A stretch of DNA of 64,000 nucleotides from JAAFHZ01 sp964247085 (GTDB taxonomy: Bacteria > Cyanobacteriota > Cyanobacteriia > Cyanobacteriales > Chamaesiphonaceae). Where the stretch lies: assembly GCA_964247085.1 (NCBI GenBank), contig CAXTSX010000017.1, positions 4,393 through 68,392 of the forward strand. The letters run 5' to 3'. The position numbers and the translations under genes were made by a program. Shown piece by piece: positions 53,049 through 61,333 of the stretch. The notes beneath the pieces are model-generated. The model searched no databases. It worked only from the letters and a program-made list of their open reading frames with translations, and was not told the origin of the DNA. How positions within the stretch are numbered: position 1 is the stretch's first letter; every line of letters begins with the position of its first letter.

Positions 53049-53489
53049 ATGTCTCCTAATCCTGTCGCGATCTGTATTTTGTATCAAGAGGGGAAGTTTC
53101 TGATGCAACTACGTGATGACATCCCCACTATTCTTTATCCAGGATTATGGGGGTTTTTTGGTGGTCATATAGAGGCGGGCGAAACGGCAGAAGTGGCGGT
53201 GGTGCGTGAAATTGCCGAGGAAATTGATTATGAATTACCTACTAGTTTCCGCAAGTTTGGAGTTTATGCTGATGAAAAGGTCTATCGCAATATTTTTTAT
53301 GCCCCTTTGACGGTATCGATCGATCAACTCAACCTGTTAGAGGGTTGGGATCTAGGGTTATTGAGTTTGGCCGAGATTGAAGCTGGTGAAGCTTATTCGG
53401 CCAAGGCTGGCTCCAAGAAGTTGATCGGACCTGTTCATCGACAAGTTTTACTGGATTTTGCGGCCAAGCATCCGGAGTTGGTTATCTAA
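53049..53489 (+). CDS. Nudix hydrolase
   Basis: A 146-residue Nudix protein. The box GGHIEAGETAEVAVVREIAEEIDYE lies at residues 38-62 and keeps the G, E, REU and EE positions of the catalytic helix, but Asp60 replaces the final glycine of GX5EX7REUXEEXGU. Upstream IPTILYPGLWGFFGG fits the subfamily of cyanobacterial and bacterial Nudix enzymes acting on damaged or unusual nucleotides. The substrate is unknown. It overlaps the convergent kinase/phosphatase gene by 4 nt at the stops. Confidence 0.85.
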   Translation: MSPNPVAICILYQEGKFLMQLRDDIPTILYPGLWGFFGGHIEAGETAEVAVVREIAEEIDYELPTSFRKFGVYADEKVYRNIFYAPLTVSIDQLNLLEGWDLGLLSLAEIEAGEAYSAKAGSKKLIGPVHRQVLLDFAAKHPELVI

Positions 53490-54334
53490 AAATCGCCCTC
53501 AGCCACCTGAAATACCGTTAAACCCAAACTCCGCCACATATCCACCACCTGCTGCCGATCGTCTAACACAAACTTGATATTATATTTGCCCAAGATCTCT
53601 CGATCAAAGATCTCCTGCTTAATAATCGAATCCTTTCGCTGATCGCCCGTAGCCCGCATGAAAATCGCGGTTGGTTTAACTCCATGCTGCACCAACCATT
53701 TTTCAGTTTGCGGTCTGCAATCATCCATCCGTCCCGATAAAATAATTACTTTGATCGATTGTTGCCAAAGCAGCACTGTATCAAGCACTGGCTGGTTGGG
53801 TGGATCTTGATCGCAAGTAGAAGCATCATAGGGATTGCGGCCATTTAATAGCGACAAAGTACCATCCATATCCACAATAATGGCATCGGCTAAATTAGAA
53901 TCATAGACTGGTGGCGGCGTTAAGACCTGCACATACTGTCGATACATTTGCATGATTACACCCTTGCCCACTGGCTGCGGACGCAGAGCATCACGACGAA
54001 TGCATTCTTCTAGTGGCACCTTCAAGAATGAATCATTGACTTCCACGATCGCTTCACCCTTCACCAACTCCTTGATGTGGTTGATGTGTTTACCAAAATT
54101 AGTATCGTCCACAATCACATTTTTACCATCGGCCATCGCCATCATAATAATTTGATCGCGCAATCTCAATATAAATTTCTCGTTACCTTTGCTCCAGTGG
54201 GAAGCATGAGCCATCGCCCGCAGGGCATCTTTATTGCTGCGTACCCAGCAGCCCGGTTCGGCTAACAATAAATTATTGGCAAACGTAGACTTGCCAGAAG
54301 CAGGCAGACCGACTAAAACTAAAACTCTTTTCAT
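53486..54334 (-). CDS. pnkp: T4-like polynucleotide 5'-kinase/3'-phosphatase (RNA end healing)
   Basis: A 282-residue two-domain enzyme in the T4 Pnkp order. The N-terminal kinase has the P-loop GLPASGKST (9-17), then a basic helix, VRSNKDALR, VIVDDTNF (74-80) and an IRRDALR segment (112-118). The C-terminal acyl-phosphatase (HAD) domain has IIVDMDGTLSLLNGR with Asp155 and Asp157 (DxDGT), VIILSGRMDD (196-205) and FVLDDRQQVVDMW (255-267). T4 Pnkp (301 residues) converts 2',3'-phosphate/5'-OH ends to 3'-OH/5'-phosphate. It is 7 bp behind the RNA ligase gene and so probably cotranscribed, forming a heal-and-seal pair. Confidence 0.88.
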   Translation of the reverse strand: MKRVLVLVGLPASGKSTFANNLLLAEPGCWVRSNKDALRAMAHASHWSKGNEKFILRLRDQIIMMAMADGKNVIVDDTNFGKHINHIKELVKGEAIVEVNDSFLKVPLEECIRRDALRPQPVGKGVIMQMYRQYVQVLTPPPVYDSNLADAIIVDMDGTLSLLNGRNPYDASTCDQDPPNQPVLDTVLLWQQSIKVIILSGRMDDCRPQTEKWLVQHGVKPTAIFMRATGDQRKDSIIKQEIFDREILGKYNIKFVLDDRQQVVDMWRSLGLTVFQVAEGDF

Positions 54335-54341
54335 AACTACA

Positions 54342-55427
54342 CTACATTCCTAAATTAATATAATCGACACCCAGCAACTCTTCCATTTTGTAGATGGTCG
54401 TGGCTTGCAAACACTCTTTGACACTGGGTGTTTTGCCCGATCGCAAGGAAAATAGTACCCCGCTATAGGGTAGATGCTTAACGGCAGCAGCAAAGTTTTT
54501 TTGCACCTCAATGTCTTGATGTTGCTGGTAAGCCTCGGTAATTTCTTGGATCAGTTCGTGATAGAGTTGCTTAATCTTGTGATAGATATCTGTCCACTCT
54601 GGGAAGTAAGCCAAAAACTCTTCGCCTTCATTAGCCATAATAATTTCCAGCATTCGCCGCGAGGAAAAACTGCTGCGCAGGTGGGCGATCGCCACGTATT
54701 GCGGTGATTTAACCTTGACTCGGTTGAACTGTCGATCGCACACAATGTAGCCTTCCAAACTCATGGGGTCGAGCAACTGGGCAGCGGCGATTACTTCGGG
54801 CCAGCTGGTGAGCGGGTGACGAGCCACTAATTGCCAGCCATGTCGATCACTCCAAGGCTGGGGATCCAACTCGGCTAGGGTTGGAATATTTCTGACCCCG
54901 TGCAGAATCAGCTGATTGCTAGGTTGTACCACGACCACCCGGTTGTATTTGGTAGTTAGCTCAAACATAAAGCAGCAGGTTGTGTCCTCCGGCAGTTGAT
55001 AATCCAATTCTGTCCATACGCTCCAGAATAGTTGAGCAAAGGTCATGCCAAAGCCACTAACTTCCCCCGCTCCGTCCGGGGTACCGCTGGATTGGACTCT
55101 CCACTGGCCATCATAAAAATAGAGGGTCATGAGGGAGCCATCCAGTTTGTCGTAAACGCTGGCACTGTCCCAATCGACGGTGGCAGCATGGCCTTCGCCG
55201 TGGTTGAAGAATTTATCGTAGGGATAAGAGACCACTTCCCAATTACGGGATTGGTCAAGAATGATTCCTCGGCATTGTTGAACGATTTTGGCTCCCATGG
55301 GGGAATCTAGTTGCGAATATTTGAGACAGACTAAGTTGGAGTACTGCTGGTGTTTAGTGGCTTTGATGCTGTAGGTTGCGGCCAGCTTGGCTAGCCCGTG
55401 TATGCGTAGATAATCTTGTAATTCCAT
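54342..55427 (-). CDS. rnl1: T4 RNA ligase 1 (Rnl1)-like RNA ligase
   Basis: A 361-residue ATP-dependent RNA ligase very like T4 Rnl1 (374 residues). QCRGIILD (51-58) and YPYDKFFNHGEG (68-79) resemble the T4 segment with its conserved RG and KFFN. Motif I has the lysine nucleophile Lys94 in KLDGS. Motif III is CFMFELTTKYNRVV (152-165), motif IV EGYIV (225-229) and motif V VKVKSPQYV (237-245). T4 Rnl1 seals tRNA cut by PrrC. It lies between the O-methyltransferase gene (53 bp upstream) and the Pnkp gene (7 bp downstream). Physiological RNA target unknown. Confidence 0.9.
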   Translation of the reverse strand: MELQDYLRIHGLAKLAATYSIKATKHQQYSNLVCLKYSQLDSPMGAKIVQQCRGIILDQSRNWEVVSYPYDKFFNHGEGHAATVDWDSASVYDKLDGSLMTLYFYDGQWRVQSSGTPDGAGEVSGFGMTFAQLFWSVWTELDYQLPEDTTCCFMFELTTKYNRVVVVQPSNQLILHGVRNIPTLAELDPQPWSDRHGWQLVARHPLTSWPEVIAAAQLLDPMSLEGYIVCDRQFNRVKVKSPQYVAIAHLRSSFSSRRMLEIIMANEGEEFLAYFPEWTDIYHKIKQLYHELIQEITEAYQQHQDIEVQKNFAAAVKHLPYSGVLFSLRSGKTPSVKECLQATTIYKMEELLGVDYINLGM

Positions 55428-55480
55428 GTCGATCGCCTGGGGCGTAAGCAGAGTTATTGGTTGTTTTTGATGCTTTCAGA

Positions 55481-56077
55481 TTAACTACTTGGTTTCTCAC
55501 CAAGCTTGATGGCAATGATAATCCCACTTGCCCACGACATTTTTACGATCCGTAGATCGCTACGCTGTTCTAAAGTCGCAATCAGTCGATCGGCTTTCAA
55601 GTCATGTCCATCTGGCCAGTTGGGCTGGGGCAACATATCATCGATCACATAAATGCCCCCAGGCTTCAGCAAAGCCAACGCCTCATCCAACAATCGATAC
55701 TTCCCCGCCCAGGTATCCGAAAAAATAAAGTCAAATTCTTGTCCGGCTAATGACAGCAGGAATTCATTATCATCACTACAAACAACTGTCAAACGCGGAT
55801 CTGCTCCCAAATTCTTGTTCAAGATAGATAACAATTTTTCATCATGATCGATCGTTGTCAAACAAGCCGTAGAATCCATCCCATCCAGAATCCAGGCCGT
55901 AGATAAACCAGTCCCGGAACCCAACTCTAAAAAATGACCAGCTGGTTTCGATGCTGCCAAGGTTCTTAATAAAGAACAGGTCAACGGCTCGGAAGGCATC
56001 CCAAAATTGGCAGCGCGGGTATCAGCCCAGATCGCTGGAATAGATTTTGGTTCATTTAGGTTGTTGAAATCGTCCAT
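55481..56077 (-). CDS. Class I SAM-dependent methyltransferase (O-methyltransferase-like)
   Basis: A 198-residue methyltransferase. SAM motif I is HFLELGSGTGLSTAWILDGM (about residues 48-67), followed by ACLTTIDHDEKLL, and FDFIFSDTWAGKYRLLDEALALLKPGGIYVIDDMLPQPNWPDGH later. The GlyGly-IYVIDD stretch resembles caffeoyl-CoA O-methyltransferases, without a clear catalytic motif telling substrate. It lies 23 bp after the next methyltransferase gene and 53 bp before the RNA ligase gene, so it is possibly part of the repair transcript. It is not a Hen1: the EVIEH metal-binding motif is absent. Confidence 0.82.
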   Translation of the reverse strand: MDDFNNLNEPKSIPAIWADTRAANFGMPSEPLTCSLLRTLAASKPAGHFLELGSGTGLSTAWILDGMDSTACLTTIDHDEKLLSILNKNLGADPRLTVVCSDDNEFLLSLAGQEFDFIFSDTWAGKYRLLDEALALLKPGGIYVIDDMLPQPNWPDGHDLKADRLIATLEQRSDLRIVKMSWASGIIIAIKLGEKPSS

Positions 56078-56100
56078 GTCCAGAAATTTGGGGATGTGGT

Positions 56101-56892
56101 TTAGTCAGTATAACAATTAGCATCAACTTCTAGGCGCACCATTTTTACATGGGTGCAGCCTTGCGAATCAATGGGAATGAGAGCCAAATAGCGATCGACA
56201 AATTCATTGATAAATTGCAATTGTTCACCCGCCGGAACTTTGCTGGTAAAAGGCAGCCAGGCCGTGCGAATCCAGGCCGTAAATTCTTCCCGACTCCGAT
56301 GGGTCATATCTTTGGGGATTAGCTCTACCCGATTCACCGTAAAGCCCTCAGCCAGCAACCATTTTTGATATGTAGAGCTGTCATAGAAAAAGTAGGGATT
56401 AGCAAAGCCATCAAAATACTGCTGCCAAGGATTGCTCACCACCAATTCCGAGAAAACTTGTAGGACATCGATCGCATTCCCTGCCCCACCACAGGAAATA
56501 ATTAATCGACCGCCATCTCGTAGTGCCTGACGGGCACCAGCCAAGAAAGCCGGATGGTCATCCACCCAGTGCAGAGCCGCGTTGGAAAAGATTAGATCAA
56601 ATTCTTGGTCAAAAGTAAGATGCTGCGCACCGACACAGACAAAGGATAGATTGGGATATTGAGATGATCGGTAGGTATCGATCGCATACTCAATCATCTC
56701 TGGGGAACTATCGATCGCCACCACCCGGCCAGCAGATACCAGTCGGGCAAAGTTGGCACTAATTTTGCCATCGCCACAACCCACATCCAAAATTGATTTG
56801 TAAGCTGATAGGTTCAAGTTGGCCTGGAGTTCTTGCGCCCATTTCAATTGAGCATCAGAACTTTGGGCATAGTCCACCGGGTTCCATTTCAT
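56101..56892 (-). CDS. Trans-aconitate methyltransferase-like SAM methyltransferase
   Basis: A 263-residue class I methyltransferase. MKWNPVDYAQSSDAQLKWAQEL opens the protein like trans-aconitate 2-methyltransferase and BioC-like enzymes. The motif I is ILDVGCGDGKISANFARL (about residues 35-52), motif II AIDSSPEMIEYA, motif III FDLIFSNAALHWVDDHPAFL. The C-terminal AFTAWIRTAWLPFTSKVP-type segment is also like the Tam group. Substrate not known. It heads the four-gene same-strand run that includes the RNA-repair pair; 84 bp separate it from the gmd gene. Confidence 0.83.
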   Translation of the reverse strand: MKWNPVDYAQSSDAQLKWAQELQANLNLSAYKSILDVGCGDGKISANFARLVSAGRVVAIDSSPEMIEYAIDTYRSSQYPNLSFVCVGAQHLTFDQEFDLIFSNAALHWVDDHPAFLAGARQALRDGGRLIISCGGAGNAIDVLQVFSELVVSNPWQQYFDGFANPYFFYDSSTYQKWLLAEGFTVNRVELIPKDMTHRSREEFTAWIRTAWLPFTSKVPAGEQLQFINEFVDRYLALIPIDSQGCTHVKMVRLEVDANCYTD

Positions 56893-56976
56893 ACAGCAAG
56901 GTGTTGGTAAATAGCATCAACATGGAGATGTCGAGCGCCAGGAGCATCGCTGAGAAAAAAGTAACATAATTCTGAA

Positions 56977-57978
56977 TTAATTGAGATTGGAAATCAAGTG
57001 AACCTTTGGATTAATGTTATTTTCACTTAATTCCTGTAAGTCTTGCTCCAGCATTAAATCAACGAGCTGTTGAAAAGAGTATTCTGGTTGCCAGGATAAC
57101 TTTTCCCGAATTTTGGCAGTGTTGCCAACTAGTTGTACAGCCTCATCTGGACGATAGAACTGGGGATCGATCGCTACATAGTCTTGCCAATTTAAACCCA
57201 CACAATCAAAAGCATAGGCTACTAATTCCCGCACCGAATGGGTTTTGCCACTAGCAATAATGTAGTCATCGGGTTGCTCTTGCTGTAACATCAGCCACAT
57301 CGCTGCCACGACATCCTTGGCATAACACCAGTCACGGTGGGTATCCAGATTACCGAGTCGGAGTTCGTCAGCTAATCCTAGTTTGATTTTGGCAACAGTC
57401 TGAGTGATTTTCCGAAAAACGAATTCAGCACTGCGACGCGGTGATTCATGGGTGTAAGTAATGCCGCAACAGGCATAAAGATTGTATTGCTGCCGATAGT
57501 TGACGGTCATCCAATGGGCGTAAGCTTTGGCGGCTCCATAGGGGTTGCGGGGCCGGAAAGCGGTTCTTTCGTCTTGGGGAGAAATATCTGGTTCGCCAAA
57601 GACCTCGCTACTGGAAGCCTGATAAAATCTGGCATCCGGCTGACAACGGCGAATGGCTTCAAGCAGTCGGGACACGCCTAAGGCAGTGTATTCGGCGGTT
57701 AAACCGGGTTGTGCCCAGGAGGTCGGAATGTAGCTCTGAGAAGCTAGGTTGTATACTTCGTCGGGCTGGGCGATGGTGATGGCATCCATCAAGGATGTTT
57801 GGTCGAGTAAGTCACCAGAGAGGAGTTGAATTCGATCGCTTAGATGGCCAATTCGACTCAAGTTGCTGCCGCTCGATCGACGAACCAGTCCAAATACTCG
57901 GTATCCTTTGGCGAGTAGCAACTCTGCTAGATAGGAGCCATCTTGTCCAGTCAACCCTGTAATCAGTGCGTTTTTCAT
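56977..57978 (-). CDS. gmd: GDP-mannose 4,6-dehydratase
   Basis: Short-chain-dehydrogenase-fold enzyme that makes GDP-4-keto-6-deoxymannose for fucose, rhamnose or related sugars. GLTGQDGSYLAELLL (Gly8, Gly11, Gly14) is the NADP site. YNLASQSYIPTSW, SSSEVFGEP and the catalytic YxxxK (Tyr147, Lys151) with THESPRR follow, as does the late RPDEAVQLVG. In a typical Gmd the ESPRR segment is preceded by NH; here TH is seen. Length 333 is near normal. It would use GDP-mannose from the pyrophosphorylase gene at 468. No fcl/wcaG neighbour is present. Confidence 0.9.
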   Translation of the reverse strand: MKNALITGLTGQDGSYLAELLLAKGYRVFGLVRRSSGSNLSRIGHLSDRIQLLSGDLLDQTSLMDAITIAQPDEVYNLASQSYIPTSWAQPGLTAEYTALGVSRLLEAIRRCQPDARFYQASSSEVFGEPDISPQDERTAFRPRNPYGAAKAYAHWMTVNYRQQYNLYACCGITYTHESPRRSAEFVFRKITQTVAKIKLGLADELRLGNLDTHRDWCYAKDVVAAMWLMLQQEQPDDYIIASGKTHSVRELVAYAFDCVGLNWQDYVAIDPQFYRPDEAVQLVGNTAKIREKLSWQPEYSFQQLVDLMLEQDLQELSENNINPKVHLISNLN

Positions 57979-58202
57979 GGGATATGGAGAGCCACCAAAG
58001 GATTTATATAGATATTCTAATCCATTAGCTCAATATCTGAACTACATGGATGTACCCGTTAGCGTTCCCTTGTTTTACTGAAAACTAGCAGGAATAAACT
58101 ATGTTGACAAAGTTCCAAAAAGATTTGCCCGAAAAGACTTTCAGCTAGCGAAATTTGCACAGGCTAGGATCCATGCTCATTTTAAGGATACCAACGAATA
58201 TA

Positions 58203-59069
58203 CTACATTGTAGTCTCAATCTTTCTAATCTTTTCAAATAAATCATTATCTTCATTGGTGAAAGCACAAATATCCAGGTAATACACTGCTGGAGTACCGC
58301 TTTTAATGCGATTAGAGATTAGATAAGAGTTTAAATCAACAAAATTTTCTAAAGTGGGGCTAGAAAAGCTCATTAGATAATTGCCGAAGTTATCGTACAC
58401 AATAAATTTGTTGTAGCCGCTGGTGAATAACATCTCAACGGTATCTATGGCTTCTTGGCACCCGGCAGTTGTAAAACAAACATCATATTCAAAATGAATT
58501 ACCGGGCGCAGTTTGGATATAACATCGATCGATTGCTGAATAATCGTAAAATCGTAGCCGTCAGTATCAGTTTTGAGCAGCTTGGCATTTTGAAAACTAC
58601 TATGCTTTTGCAAAATGCTCGATAAACTACTGACAACTTGAGAAGTCGCAGTTTCACTGGGTTTTTCAAGTACGATCGTGTCAGAATTTATAGCATTGAC
58701 AATAGATGCAGTGCCATTCTGACTAGACATATTGTCCAGGTCAACTACAGCACCATCTTTACCGACAAAACACCGTTCGTTGACTACATTGCCAATAATC
58801 GAAGCGTTGAAATCTAAATACTCTAGAAACTCTGGATTTCCTTCAATGCAGAGAACTGGTACATCCTGGTGTTTCTGAATCAAAGCAGCCGTATCGCCAA
58901 CGTTCGCCCCAATGTCGATGCTAGAAGAATTAGGGTATTTCTGAAATACTTCTCTGGCAATATAACCCAAGCTAGTGTCATAACGCTTCCATTGAGCTTG
59001 ATAGCGATCTAGTGCATGGTCTTGGGGTAAACGGATACAGTGACGACCAACCAGATAATATTTGTACAT
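58203..59069 (-). CDS. FkbM family methyltransferase
   Basis: A 288-residue SAM-dependent FkbM-type methyltransferase. SIDIGANVGDTAALIQKH (about residues 49-66) is SAM motif I, then VLCIEGNPEFLEYLDFNAS is the typical EGNP acidic loop. KLLKTDTDGYDFTIIQQSI and RPVIHFEYDV close the fold. FkbM enzymes often O-methylate sugars of exported glycans. The gene has its own 231-bp divergent promoter region with the glycosyltransferase gene, and together with gmd points to an outer polysaccharide function. Confidence 0.85.
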   Translation of the reverse strand: MYKYYLVGRHCIRLPQDHALDRYQAQWKRYDTSLGYIAREVFQKYPNSSSIDIGANVGDTAALIQKHQDVPVLCIEGNPEFLEYLDFNASIIGNVVNERCFVGKDGAVVDLDNMSSQNGTASIVNAINSDTIVLEKPSETATSQVVSSLSSILQKHSSFQNAKLLKTDTDGYDFTIIQQSIDVISKLRPVIHFEYDVCFTTAGCQEAIDTVEMLFTSGYNKFIVYDNFGNYLMSFSSPTLENFVDLNSYLISNRIKSGTPAVYYLDICAFTNEDNDLFEKIRKIETTM

Positions 59070-59300
59070 GCATTTTATGAATGAAACACCCTACTCACTA
59101 GGATTCCCCATTTCAAACAAAAATGAATAAAGTTAGTAAAATAGTCAAGAATTTAGGACAAGGTTGTTATTTGATTAATTCTTCCCACATTTTCAAATTC
59201 GGTTACCCATTCAGTAGTTGTGGGAATAATACATGAAGTCGATTCTTAATACTGTGTTAGTACAGTAATTAGATGGCCAGTACTATCACATCATAATTCT

Positions 59301-60830
59301 ATGTGGCATCAACTTTCACAACCAGCAGCTCCACAGATCCACAAAGTAGCACGAACAATCATCGTCGATGGTGTATTTTTCCAACTCTACCAAACGGGAA
59401 TTGCGCGGGTCTGGAAATCACTATTAGAAGAATGGAGTACAACGAATTTCAGAGAAAATATTATTGTTCTCGATAGGTCAGGCACCGCTCCCCAAATACC
59501 CGGCATCCGATATCGGCAAATTCCAGCTTTTGATGTCAATAATTTAGATGTCGATCGGCAGATGCTCCAACAAATCTGTGATGAAGAAGGTGCCGATGTA
59601 TTTACTTCTACCTACTACACCACTCCCATTTCGACACCATCCATGCTGATGATCTATGACATGATTCCAGAAGTCATGGGCTGGAACCTAGACGAACCTG
59701 CTTGGCGTGGTAAGGTGCAGGCGATCGAACAAGCATCAGCCTATACTTCTATTTCAGAAAATTCGGCTCAAGACTTACTGCGTTTCTATCCCAACGTTAA
59801 TTCCAGTCAGGTGACTGTCACGTACTGTGGAGTGAGCAATAAATTCGCACCGGCCACTCCCACAGAGATTCAAGCTTTTCAATTCAAATATGGTATCCAA
59901 AAGCCGTATTTTTTGATTACTGGTGGTCATGGTAGCTACAAAAACACAACTCTATTTTTCCAAGCATTTGCTCAACTGATCAATAGCAACTCGTTTGACA
60001 TTGTTTGTACCTCTAATATCCCAGATGAGTTTCGTCAATTTACCCAAGGCAGCACCGTTCACCATCTGCGCTTAAACGATGAAGGATTGCGATTAGCCTA
60101 CGCTGGAGCTGTTTCCTTAATTTATCCTTCCAAATACGAAGGATTTGGGCTGCCGATCGTCGAAGCTCTAGCTTGCGGCTGTCCGGTGATTACTTGTCCG
60201 ACATCTTCGATTCCTGAAGTCGCCAAAGGTGCCGCACTTTACGTACAGGATCAAGATGTGCATGGCATGGTTGATGCCCTGTGTGAAATCCAAAAACCGA
60301 GTGTGCGCCAAACCCTAATCAACAAAGGTTTAATTCAAGCTCAACAGTTTTCTTGGGCAAAAATGGCTCAGCAAGTCGGTGATATTTTAGCTAGCTTCCA
60401 GTCCGATTCTTTATCATCGCTATCCTTGCAAGAGCGCAATTTGTTGATGTTTCCCGATTGGTCGATCGATGAAGAACTCTTGAGTCAGGAACTAACTAGT
60501 GCGATCGAACAAATTATCCAAACACCAGACTTAGATTCTACTGCTTTGTTGTTAGATGTTAGTAGCGCCGAAAGCTTAGAACAGGTAGAACTAATCCTGG
60601 CCGGGATTTCGATGAATTTACTGATGGAACAGGATCTAGACATCAGCGAACATTTAGCAATATCACCAGTTGGGATGCTATCGATCGAACAATGGCAAGA
60701 GCTATTGCCCCGAATCGATAACTTAATTGCTCTGCCACATCAAACCGATACCACCAAATCACAACTAGTCACAGCGGGTCTACAGCTGCCTGTTGAACTA
60801 GGTGTATTAGAACCAGTCACGATGATATGA
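59301..60830 (+). CDS. Glycosyltransferase family 4 protein with C-terminal extension
   Basis: A 509-residue protein. The GT-B family 4 fold is clear: N-terminal IIVDGVFFQLYQTGIARVWKSLL, then YFLITGGHGSYKNT near residue 205, and the donor-site LIYPSKYEGFGLPIVEALACGCPVITCPTSSIPEV (residues about 275-310) with the conserved E-x7-E. About 140 residues after the typical end (from about 365) form an Asp/Glu/Leu-rich helical tail without a known domain. It transfers a nucleotide-sugar residue, target unknown. It is divergent from the FkbM gene and followed by a YciI-like gene. Confidence 0.87.
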   Translation: MWHQLSQPAAPQIHKVARTIIVDGVFFQLYQTGIARVWKSLLEEWSTTNFRENIIVLDRSGTAPQIPGIRYRQIPAFDVNNLDVDRQMLQQICDEEGADVFTSTYYTTPISTPSMLMIYDMIPEVMGWNLDEPAWRGKVQAIEQASAYTSISENSAQDLLRFYPNVNSSQVTVTYCGVSNKFAPATPTEIQAFQFKYGIQKPYFLITGGHGSYKNTTLFFQAFAQLINSNSFDIVCTSNIPDEFRQFTQGSTVHHLRLNDEGLRLAYAGAVSLIYPSKYEGFGLPIVEALACGCPVITCPTSSIPEVAKGAALYVQDQDVHGMVDALCEIQKPSVRQTLINKGLIQAQQFSWAKMAQQVGDILASFQSDSLSSLSLQERNLLMFPDWSIDEELLSQELTSAIEQIIQTPDLDSTALLLDVSSAESLEQVELILAGISMNLLMEQDLDISEHLAISPVGMLSIEQWQELLPRIDNLIALPHQTDTTKSQLVTAGLQLPVELGVLEPVTMI

Positions 60831-60866
60831 TGTCGCTCTATTGGTCTTTGTGGAAAATCTTAAATT

Positions 60867-61136
60867 ATGTCTAAATATGTGATGTGGGGCAGCTATTGCG
60901 CCGATGTTCTAGAAAAGCGCACTCCCCACCGTCAAGCACACCTCGACGGTCTCAATCAGCAAAAGGTTGATGGAATCCTCGTGACTTTAGGTCCAACCAA
61001 GGATTTGACTCAAGTCTTTGGGATCTACGAAGCAGAAAGCCTGGAACAGGTAAAGCAGTTAGTAGAAGCTGATCCCTACTGGCAGAATGGCATTTGGACA
61101 GAATACGCCGTCAAAGAATGGATTCAAGCAATTTAG
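60867..61136 (+). CDS. YciI family protein
   Basis: An 89-residue YciI-fold protein (dimeric alpha/beta ferredoxin-like). MSKYVMWGSYCADVLEKRTPHRQAHLDGL and GTLGPTKD-type, then GIYEAESLEQVKQLVEADPYWQNGIWTEYAVKEW are the family segments, with a His and Asp at the putative active site (HRQAHLD). Likely a small-molecule enzyme of the YciI/dabb group; reaction unknown. It sits just before the 40-bp palindrome. Confidence 0.85.
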   Translation: MSKYVMWGSYCADVLEKRTPHRQAHLDGLNQQKVDGILVTLGPTKDLTQVFGIYEAESLEQVKQLVEADPYWQNGIWTEYAVKEWIQAI

Positions 61137-61148
61137 ATTTAAACCAAC

Positions 61149-61188
61149 AAGAGAGTCTGGAAAGTAGTACTACTTTCCAGACTCTCTT
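61149..61188. terminator. 40-bp perfect palindrome, bidirectional terminator
   Basis: AAGAGAGTCTGGAAAGTAGT (61149-61168) is followed immediately by its exact reverse complement (61169-61188), a 40-nt gapless palindrome. It lies between the YciI-like gene (+) and the 3' half tRNA fragment (- orientation) and can terminate both directions. An imperfect relative lies after the complete tRNA-Val gene at 61921-61960, so hairpin and tRNA fragment were probably duplicated together. Confidence 0.75.
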
Positions 61189-61198
61189 CTAATCAATC

Positions 61199-61243
61199 GA
61201 CACAACAGAACTCAAATCTGTGACCTCTACAATGTCAATGTAG
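61199..61243 (-). pseudogene. tRNA-Val 3'-half duplicate (partial tRNA)
   Basis: 45 bp matching positions 61986-62030 of the complete tRNA-Val gene with a single mismatch (A for G at 61214). It covers the acceptor 3' strand less its last base, the T arm, the variable loop and the anticodon stem-loop with GAC. The 5' half (D arm and 5' acceptor strand) is missing and replaced by unrelated sequence. It therefore cannot yield a tRNA. It forms a direct repeat with the complete tRNA, 787 bp apart, bracketing one small gene. Confidence 0.85.
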
Positions 61244-61333
61244 GCATAGCATGGCTTGAAAAGATTATTCAATAAGGCTTTCGGGCATCGTCATTTAGAG
61301 ACAGTGGTAAATAAGGTGGTAACGGGCTGCAAT

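Noticed and set aside
55481..56077. Hen1-type RNA 3'-terminal methyltransferase next to the RNA ligase
   Set aside because: The EVIEH metal-binding signature of Hen1 is absent, and the sequence is like ordinary O-methyltransferases.
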